Shown here one piece after another: positions 58,847 through 64,000 of a stretch of 64,000 bases of DNA; the stretch's first letter is position 1; every line of letters begins with the position of its first letter. The position numbers and the translations under genes were made by a program. The stretch spans positions 620,001-684,000 of the forward strand of contig CAWAKJ010000005.1 in assembly GCA_963782595.1 (NCBI GenBank). Direction: 5' to 3'. The DNA is from JAMQPK01 sp963782595 (GTDB lineage: Bacteria; Acidobacteriota; Vicinamibacteria; Vicinamibacterales; JAMQPK01). A model generated the notes under the pieces. It did no database searches and was not told the DNA's origin. It was given only the letters and a program-made list of their open reading frames with translations.

Positions 58847-59800
58847 GTGTCGAATCCGATCGTCACGGCATTGGCGGACGTCATCGTCGGCCTGGAAACG
58901 TCGTTCGAGCGGCTGTCGGTTGTGCCGCTCTTGAGACGGTATCCGGCGCCGGCCACGAGCTGCATCACGCTGGACGAAGCGCTGGCTCGCGGCGACTTCG
59001 AAGTGACGGAGGTATCGGAGGCCGGACAGGTTCCTGAGCTGAAGGTCATCAACGCCGGATGCTTGCCCGTGCTTCTCCTCGACGGCGAAGAACTGGTCGG
59101 CGCGAAGCAAAACCGCATCGTAAATCTCAGCATGCTGGTGCCCGCGTCTGCCAACGTCTCGATTCCCGTGACCTGCGTCGAGGCGGGCCGCTGGCAAAGA
59201 CACAGCCGCGGGTTCTCGTCTTCCGGCAACGCTCAGTATTCGCGTGCCCGTGCTTGGAAGGTGTCACAAGTGACGGAATCTCTCGTTACAGTGGGTGAAG
59301 CGCAAAGCGATCAGCACTGGATCTGGGACGACATTTCGGCGAAAGCGAACAGGCTGTCCGCCAACTCCGACACGTCGGCGATGTCGACCATCTTCGAGGC
59401 GTATCACCGCCTGGTAGGCGCCTATGTGGCAGCCTTTCCGCGCATCGAAGGACAATGTGGCGCGGTATTTCTGCAGGAGGGAATTCCGGTCGGTCTCGAT
59501 CTGTTCGAGAGCGACGCAATCTTCAGCGCGCTCTTCCCGAAGCTGCTCCGAAGTTATGGCCTCGATGCACTCGACACCCAGGATGTCTCAGCGCCTCGAC
59601 ATCCCGGGCTGCTCGGGCCGCGAGACACCGCACGGGCATTCGTAAGCCGCGTGGCCCATGCTGCGGCGACAGGTGCCCACGCCTTTCCAACCGCCGGGCT
59701 TGGCGAAACGCTGCGCATCGAGCAAGGCCGGATGACGGCTGCCGCGCTGCTCGTGGACGAGCGCGTCGTCCATCTGGCCGCGTTCGACCTCGTAGCATAG
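58847..59800 (+). CDS. ARPP-family protein (DUF6569-like)
   Basis: A 317-residue cytoplasmic protein resembling the ARG and Rhodanese-Phosphatase-superfamily-associated family: 'YITLDEAL'-like start (CITLDEALARGDFEVTEV), 'VPELKVINAGCLPVLLLDGEELVGAKQNRIVNLSMLVPA', 'IPVTCVEAGRWQ', and a C-terminal 'GLGETLRIEQGRMTAAALLVDERVVHLAAF'. Start is GTG at 58847 with GAAAGGAGAG in front. ARPP domains have been linked by comparative genomics to ADP-ribose-type metabolism and biological conflict, but no activity is established here. No partner gene of that kind is adjacent. Confidence 0.82.
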   Translation: MSNPIVTALADVIVGLETSFERLSVVPLLRRYPAPATSCITLDEALARGDFEVTEVSEAGQVPELKVINAGCLPVLLLDGEELVGAKQNRIVNLSMLVPASANVSIPVTCVEAGRWQRHSRGFSSSGNAQYSRARAWKVSQVTESLVTVGEAQSDQHWIWDDISAKANRLSANSDTSAMSTIFEAYHRLVGAYVAAFPRIEGQCGAVFLQEGIPVGLDLFESDAIFSALFPKLLRSYGLDALDTQDVSAPRHPGLLGPRDTARAFVSRVAHAAATGAHAFPTAGLGETLRIEQGRMTAAALLVDERVVHLAAFDLVA

Positions 59801-59808
59801 GCCAAAGA

Positions 59809-60009
59809 ATGGCGAAGATAGTTCACTTCAGACCGGAGGCGTCGGCTCGCAGACAAGAAGCAGGACCTTTGGGTAGCAAAATATTGACATTCGCGCCGAT
59901 GGTCCCGAAGGCTGTGATGAACAGGAGCGCCACATCGGTCGGCTTGCGCTTCCCGGAAGCGTGGCTGCCGTTTGTCCGCTGGCCCGGAGCGACATTCACA
60001 AACAGATAG
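59809..60009 (+). CDS. Small hypothetical protein
   Basis: A 66-residue open frame beginning ATG eight bases after the ARPP gene stop, with no recognised motif and no signal peptide or membrane segment. It could be a small co-translated protein, but coding character is not strong and no ribosome-binding site is evident. It converges on the EamA gene. Confidence 0.35.
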   Translation: MAKIVHFRPEASARRQEAGPLGSKILTFAPMVPKAVMNRSATSVGLRFPEAWLPFVRWPGATFTNR

Positions 60010-60020
60010 CCGGTCAACGG

Positions 60021-60974
60021 TCAATCAAACAGCACCATCAGTATCGCAGCCATCAACAGGATGGCCCCTACGAGTCGCCACACAAGCACTCGCGGTCCGA
60101 GCTGCTGCTCGCGATTGGCAAACCAGTGGCCGATCGCCCACACGCCGACGACGCTCCAGAGGCCGCGAGAACTGTAGAGAACATTCGCGCTCGTCACCTG
60201 CCTGTAGATAGAGACCGTCGAAACGAACATCAATCCCTGGATCGCGAAACAGACGGCGCCGGCGGCAAGCCACGGCGTGTAAGCGGGGTTCGAATGCCTA
60301 CGTGGGGTTCCCGCAGCCGGTGTGGTCCCTGGTGCCTCGAAGCGACGGAGTGGCAGTGAAAACACAGCCGCACAGGCCATCGTGATCGGCAGAAACCGGC
60401 CGGTACCCCATGCCAGCGACCATTTTTGGACCAGGACATCGAAGCATGCATACGACGTCGCGCCCAACGCTGCGAGCGCAATCGTAGTGCCCATGCGTCG
60501 GTGTGAATGGCCGCGACTGATATTCAGAAGCGCGATCGCGACGGTGCTCAACGCCGCTGCCGTCCAAAGTCGCGCACTAATCGGATCGCCAATAAGCACG
60601 GCGGCCAGCACAGCAACCAGCAGAATCTTCAGTCCGAGCACAGGCGTGGCGATGGAAACGTCGCCGATGTTCAGGGCCAGCAGCGTGAAGATCTGGCCAG
60701 CGAAGAAGAGCAGGGCGGTCATTGGCGGGTGCCACCAAAGTGCAGATGATGGAATCGTTCCGCCGAGCGGCAGCAGTAGCATCGCCGCTGCTGCTGAGAG
60801 GTAGTTGGTGATTCGCGCGGTGCGCCACACGTCAGCGCCGAGATCGGACGCGCGTTTGAGCAGCAGCGCGCCAACGACATAGGCCATGGCGCTGACGAGC
60901 GGTAGAAGCAGATGGAAGGGAAGCGACAGTGGTCTGTGTCCAGAATTGTGAGATTGGAAGATTGGGAGATTCAA
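60021..60974 (-). CDS. EamA/DMT-family membrane transporter
   Basis: About 317 residues with ten hydrophobic segments arranged as two five-helix halves, the drug/metabolite transporter layout: 'PFHLLLPLVSAMAYVVGALLL', 'AAAMLLLPLGG', 'ALLFFAGQIFTLLALN', 'LKILLVAVLAAVLIG', 'TIALAALGATSYACFDVLV', 'AAGAVCFAIQGLMFVST', 'LVGAILLMAAILMVLF'. The substrate is unknown. The start is poor: no ATG precedes the first helix, and the only upstream start is TTG at 60974, in the loop of a hairpin. It lies 33 bp downstream of the DinB-like gene and is probably co-transcribed. Confidence 0.82.
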   Translation of the reverse strand: MNLPIFQSHNSGHRPLSLPFHLLLPLVSAMAYVVGALLLKRASDLGADVWRTARITNYLSAAAAMLLLPLGGTIPSSALWWHPPMTALLFFAGQIFTLLALNIGDVSIATPVLGLKILLVAVLAAVLIGDPISARLWTAAALSTVAIALLNISRGHSHRRMGTTIALAALGATSYACFDVLVQKWSLAWGTGRFLPITMACAAVFSLPLRRFEAPGTTPAAGTPRRHSNPAYTPWLAAGAVCFAIQGLMFVSTVSIYRQVTSANVLYSSRGLWSVVGVWAIGHWFANREQQLGPRVLVWRLVGAILLMAAILMVLFD

Positions 60975-61003
60975 TCTGCGAATCTCCCAATCCGCGAATT
61001 CTG
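60941..61003. repeat. Hairpin of octamer repeats between the DinB-like and EamA genes
   Basis: Perfect 13-bp inner stem GATTGGGAGATTC / GAATCTCCCAATC (60960-60972 and 60980-60992), with outer CAGAATT / AATTCTG. Read on the minus strand, AATCTCCC / AATCTTCC / AATCTCAC form an octamer run that also encodes the apparent EamA N-terminus. Confidence 0.8.
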
Positions 61004-61007
61004 AGTG

Positions 61008-61514
61008 CTACACGGTCGCCATCGCGTCGACACCCCGCCACAGGTTCGTCGTCCCCAGTTGCTCGTGTCCGCACGATTTGAGGTAACAGAACAACTGCGT
61101 GCGATAGGCAGTGTGTCCGCCGAGCACCAGGCTGACGATGAACTCGCCCTTGGAGAGCTTGCTGCCGTCGAATCCCGTCATCTCGCCGCGAAAGTCGGCG
61201 TCCGACATCCCGGCCAGCAGCTGCTCGTACCTCGCTGGCAGCTTTTCGATGGTCGCGATCGTCTCAGGCAGATTGCGCTTCTCCGCAGCCTCGACCTCTG
61301 ATTTCCACGACGGCCCGTCGAACGCGCCGGCCTTCGCCGCCGACACGAGCACCGGACCCATGAAGCTGAGATAGCGCAGCAGTTCGAGCGCGCTCCGCTG
61401 TTTTGGCGTCGGCCGATAGTCACCCTGCTCACCCTGGAGCTTCCCGGCGAGATGAACCAGAATCCGAACCTCTTTTTGCAGTGCGGTACCGAGCTCTTGT
61501 TTGGTTAGAACCAT
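61008..61514 (-). CDS. DUF1993/DinB-like protein
   Basis: A 168-residue helical protein of the DinB four-helix-bundle superfamily, most like DUF1993: 'LVHLAGKLQGEQGDYRPTPKQRSALELLRYLSFMG' and the C-terminal 'FIVSLVLGGHTAYRTQLFCYLKSCGHEQLGTTNLW', whose His residues would bind a metal. Such enzymes are often thiol-S-transferases using small thiols; substrate unknown. CGGAGGAAGA precedes the ATG. First gene of a pair with the EamA transporter. Confidence 0.82.
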   Translation of the reverse strand: MVLTKQELGTALQKEVRILVHLAGKLQGEQGDYRPTPKQRSALELLRYLSFMGPVLVSAAKAGAFDGPSWKSEVEAAEKRNLPETIATIEKLPARYEQLLAGMSDADFRGEMTGFDGSKLSKGEFIVSLVLGGHTAYRTQLFCYLKSCGHEQLGTTNLWRGVDAMATV

Positions 61515-61538
61515 TCTTCCTCCGTTTCAGCAGTAATC

Positions 61539-62114
61539 CTATCGCGAACGTGCCGGAATCTTGAATAGCTCGCCGGCGATGCGTTCGACAATCCGGACAG
61601 CGGCTCTCCGCCTGTCGCTCGACCGGCGGGGGGTATCGCCAGTGCGGTCATCCCGCCCATCTGGAGGCTCGTCGCCGTCGGCCGAGGCGCTAACACGACG
61701 GGCAAAGAGGAATCGATCCACCCAGAAGTCCTCACGCAGACTATCTCGCCGAACGCGACCGTGGCGTTTGCTGGCATCGATCATCATGTTGTTGCCTTCG
61801 TATACACCGACATGCGTCACCAGGGACTGGCGCAGGTCGGTCGAGAAGAAAAGAAGATCGCCCCTCTGCAGTCGTCTACCCGCCGGATCGCCGACTCTCG
61901 ATTGATCAACGGCCCGCCGGGGCAGCTCGATGCCGAATTCCTGAAAGACGTACTGAGTGAGTCCGGAGCAATCGAATGAGTTGGGACCTTCCGCACCCCA
62001 CACGTACGGACGCCCGATGAAGCGGGCGGCGAAGTCGACGACATCTTCCGCAAGCGCGTGAGAACTTGCAAGAAGAAGGCACACGGGTACCGCACACGCA
62101 ATTCTGGGAATCAC
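61539..62114 (-). CDS. Secreted NlpC/P60 cell-wall peptidase
   Basis: A 191-residue exported cysteine peptidase (C40 family). Signal peptide (VIPRIACAVPVCLLLASSHALA; GTG start at 62114 with AGGTGA in front) and a single catalytic domain: 'YVWGAEGPNSFDCSGLTQYVF' (catalytic Cys), 'LVTHVGVYEGNNMMIDAS' (catalytic His) and a third polar residue in 'SKRHGRV'. It cleaves D-Glu-diaminopimelate-type bonds in peptidoglycan stems. The C-terminal 40 residues are Arg/Asp-rich and probably disordered. Confidence 0.92.
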   Translation of the reverse strand: MIPRIACAVPVCLLLASSHALAEDVVDFAARFIGRPYVWGAEGPNSFDCSGLTQYVFQEFGIELPRRAVDQSRVGDPAGRRLQRGDLLFFSTDLRQSLVTHVGVYEGNNMMIDASKRHGRVRRDSLREDFWVDRFLFARRVSASADGDEPPDGRDDRTGDTPRRSSDRRRAAVRIVERIAGELFKIPARSR

Positions 62115-62345
62115 GGGTCACCTACGGATCTCAGAGCGCGACTGAAGTCGAGCCCTACTGTGGTGGCAAGCGTGCGCGCGGTGGTCGCACGTCGGCTGAG
62201 GCAAAAGGAACGCCAACAAGCGATCGAGGTTTTGTGCCGGTTCCTGGCGCGGGATTCATGCCGCGTTCGGCTGAATGGCGTTCAGTGGGGACGGCTGCAA
62301 TCCAGTGAGTACACTCATAACCGGGTTTCGTCGTATAGTGCCGCC

Positions 62346-63314
62346 GTGACTCGACGATCGCTCTTCGTGCTTCTGGCAGCGCTGAGCCTGGTTAGCCCGT
62401 TTGTCGAGGGTCAAGGCACCAGCCCCGCGGCCCGTCCTGACTTTAACGGTATCTGGAACTCCGGCACCGCCACGCCACTCGAGCGCCCTGTGCAGTTGAA
62501 GGATAAAGCGTTCTTTACGCCCGAGGAAGCCGAGGCGTGGGAACGCCAGATCGCGAATCGCAATCAGGACCCTTCGCCGGAGGCCGCCGCGAAGAGCACG
62601 AGCACCGGCACCTACAACACGTTCTTCCGCGAGTTCGGCACCCGCACGGTGAAGACACTACGCACTTCGATCATTACAGACCCTCCCGACGGCCGAATTC
62701 CGGCGCTCACTCCGGCAGCTGCCGAGGTCAAGCTCCGCCGTCTTGCGGGGATAAAAAATCCCGCGAGCGCTCAGGAGACAGGCCTCCAGGATCGGTGTCT
62801 GGCCTTCGTCACCGCCGGGCCGCCCATGCTTCCGTATTCCTACAACAGCAACTACTGGATCGTGCAGTCCAGGGATGTCATCACGGTGCACGCGGAGATG
62901 ATCCACGACACGCGATTCATTTACATGGATGGCCGTCCGCATCTTCCGCCGAGTATCAGGCTGTGGATGGGGCATTCGGTCGGGCGCTGGGAAGGCGCCA
63001 CGCTCGTGGTAGACACGACGAACTTCAACGACGGCGCCGGCTTCTACGGGGACGCGGGTGGCAACTTCGGGTGGGACCGGAATCTTCACATCATCGAGCG
63101 GTTCAGTCTTCTCGACGCCGATACGGTGCTGTACCGCTTCGAGATCGACAACCCAACCGCGTTTACGCAACCCTGGAAGGGCGAACTGACCATGACGCGG
63201 TCAACTGGCCCCATCTACGAATACGCCTGCCATGAAGGCAACTACGCCTTGCCGAACTTGCTCAATGGATACCGAGCGACGGAAGGTCAGGCGGTCAAGC
63301 CGGTGGTGCCCTGA
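62346..63314 (+). CDS. Secreted protein of unknown function, acidobacterial type
   Basis: 322 residues; GTG at 62346 begins a signal peptide (VTRRSLFVLLAALSLVSPFVEGQ). The mature part starts 'RPDFNGIWNSGTATPLERP', a pattern of a large uncharacterised family abundant in Acidobacteria ('DFSGIW...'), and continues with 'DPPDGRIPALTP', 'CLAFVTAGPPMLPYSYNSNYWIVQSRDVITVHAEMIHDTR', 'SVGRWEGATLVVDTTNFND' and 'RFSLLDADTVLYRFEIDNPTAFTQPWKGELTM'. It is mostly beta-sheet. No function is known. An open frame continues upstream to 62058 but has no family resemblance. Confidence 0.85.
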   Translation: MTRRSLFVLLAALSLVSPFVEGQGTSPAARPDFNGIWNSGTATPLERPVQLKDKAFFTPEEAEAWERQIANRNQDPSPEAAAKSTSTGTYNTFFREFGTRTVKTLRTSIITDPPDGRIPALTPAAAEVKLRRLAGIKNPASAQETGLQDRCLAFVTAGPPMLPYSYNSNYWIVQSRDVITVHAEMIHDTRFIYMDGRPHLPPSIRLWMGHSVGRWEGATLVVDTTNFNDGAGFYGDAGGNFGWDRNLHIIERFSLLDADTVLYRFEIDNPTAFTQPWKGELTMTRSTGPIYEYACHEGNYALPNLLNGYRATEGQAVKPVVP

Positions 63315-63350
63315 AGACAACCACCGCGGGTCAGCCTGGCACTCCCGCGA

Positions 63351-63506
63351 CTAACGGCCGGCGAGAATAAGGATGCCCGCGACCAACGCCAGGGCTGACA
63401 TCACAACGGACGGCAGGCCGAGCGCAATGAGGCCCGAGAGACCGGCGAGAACTAAGTACAAACCGAGGACGGTCATACCAGCATTTCGATTGAGCCTGAT
63501 CGCCAT
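63351..63506 (-). CDS. Small two-helix membrane protein (51 residues)
   Basis: A 51-codon gene with a good GGAGGG seven bases or so before ATG at 63506. It encodes two hydrophobic helices, 'TVLGLYLVLAGLSGLIALG' and 'VVMSALALVAGILILAGR', separated by a short turn. Small proteins of this type occur widely in Acidobacteria, but the function is unknown. It lies in the 453-bp stretch 63315-63767 that otherwise holds only palindrome copy 9. Confidence 0.65.
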   Translation of the reverse strand: MAIRLNRNAGMTVLGLYLVLAGLSGLIALGLPSVVMSALALVAGILILAGR

Positions 63507-63625
63507 CAACCCTCCAGTAGAGGTGACGTTACACTAAAATCCCGCGTCGTAGAGCGATCGCAGCTCGGATTTCCGTCAAAGGAAGAGATAAGCAGGGTAG
63601 AGCGGCGACCGCGCCGTCTGGGTCA

Positions 63626-63739
63626 GGTCGGCGGTGCCATGCGCCGAGACGATCTGTCGGCTAGCCGGACGTGTTCGTGCACCGTAAGTTCCGGCCGGCA
63701 AGCCGACAGATCGTCTTGGCGCGTTGGCCACGCCGAGCC
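63626..63739 (+). repeat. Nested palindrome element copy 9 (GACGATCTGTCG arm type)
   Basis: 114-bp inverted repeat, forward core CGTGTTCGTGCACCGTAAG. The arms differ from copies 4-6 at matched positions (CGCC/GGCG and GGCT/AGCC), keeping the pairing. Confidence 0.88.
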
Positions 63740-63767
63740 GAAAACATGACGACGTCGACGTGAAAAT

Positions 63768-64000
63768 CTAATTCGTTTTGGTCGGCATCGCCGCGACGAT
63801 GCGCCGGATCATGCCGTCGCTCTTGCTGTAGACATACATCTCGCCAGCCTGATCGACGGTCAGCCGTACGTCGGCGCGGTGGCCCGACACGCGACCTTTA
63901 CCGTTCATGCTCTCAGCCTTCGAACCGCGATCCTGGAACGTTTTGTGGACGATCGGGAACATCGTGTCGAAGAGCTGCTTGCCCGCATCCGGCGTGTCGT
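63768..64000 (-). CDS. C-terminal part of a secreted or propeller protein (runs off the window)
   Basis: The frame is open to the window end: upstream of 63962 it continues 'DTPDAGKQLFDT', so the gene is cut at its 5' side. The visible end, 'VRLTVDQAGEMYVYSKSDGMIRRIV', resembles the last blade of glucose/sorbosone-dehydrogenase-like or PQQ propeller proteins. Only 77 residues are visible; the assignment is tentative. Confidence 0.6.
   Translation of the reverse strand, partial: DTPDAGKQLFDTMFPIVHKTFQDRGSKAESMNGKGRVSGHRADVRLTVDQAGEMYVYSKSDGMIRRIVAAMPTKTN

Overview
The window is high-GC DNA, very probably from an Acidobacteriota chromosome (Vicinamibacteria-like). This is an inference from gene content: five very large TonB-dependent receptors with an N-terminal carboxypeptidase-regulatory domain, a DUF1592/DUF1552 pair, NHL and PQQ beta-propeller proteins, an HTH-transmembrane-WD40-like (PD40) regulator, and many short tandem and palindromic repeats between genes. 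No rRNA, tRNA, CRISPR array, transposase or phage gene was seen.

Layout. 1-10.9 kb: NHL propeller protein (frameshifted), a two-subunit molybdenum hydroxylase (2Fe-2S subunit plus Tat-exported molybdopterin subunit), TonB receptor 1, and the DUF1592/DUF1552 pair, closed by a strong intrinsic terminator. 11-15 kb (minus): xylB-xylA and a TIM-barrel sugar isomerase/epimerase, tightly overlapping. 15-22.8 kb: di-heme cytochrome c with PQQ dehydrogenase, secreted metallo-hydrolase, small coiled-coil protein, hybrid histidine kinase, dodecin and a LysM protein. 23-30.5 kb: addB-addA and a secreted staphylococcal-type nuclease. 30.7-36 kb: WYL regulator and TonB receptor 2. 36.4-39.3 kb: a compact TIR / RyR / SLATT-like membrane cluster, the best candidate for an undescribed immune or signalling system. 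39.7-54.6 kb: second NHL protein, TonB receptors 3, 4 and 5, the PD40 regulator, a cupin and a secreted unknown protein. 54.7-64 kb: ModA-like binding protein, Smr protein, a second coiled-coil protein, an EF-hand/PA-IL-lectin-like fusion, an ARPP-family protein, an EamA transporter, a DinB-like protein, an NlpC/P60 peptidase and secreted proteins of unknown function.

How it fits together. Most genes point to scavenging of plant-derived organic matter: outer-membrane uptake (TonB receptors), xylose catabolism, and periplasmic oxidation (molybdenum hydroxylase, PQQ enzyme, cytochromes). The intergenic DNA is as notable as the genes. Nine copies of a 90-160 bp nested palindrome share an invariant core (CGTGTTCGTGCA) while their stem arms differ in compensated fashion. 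Several unrelated families of 7-bp tandem repeats lie between and inside genes. A GGCGGGTCC palindrome is found in frame in both addA and addB. Repeats supply stop codons to several genes and alter some starts.
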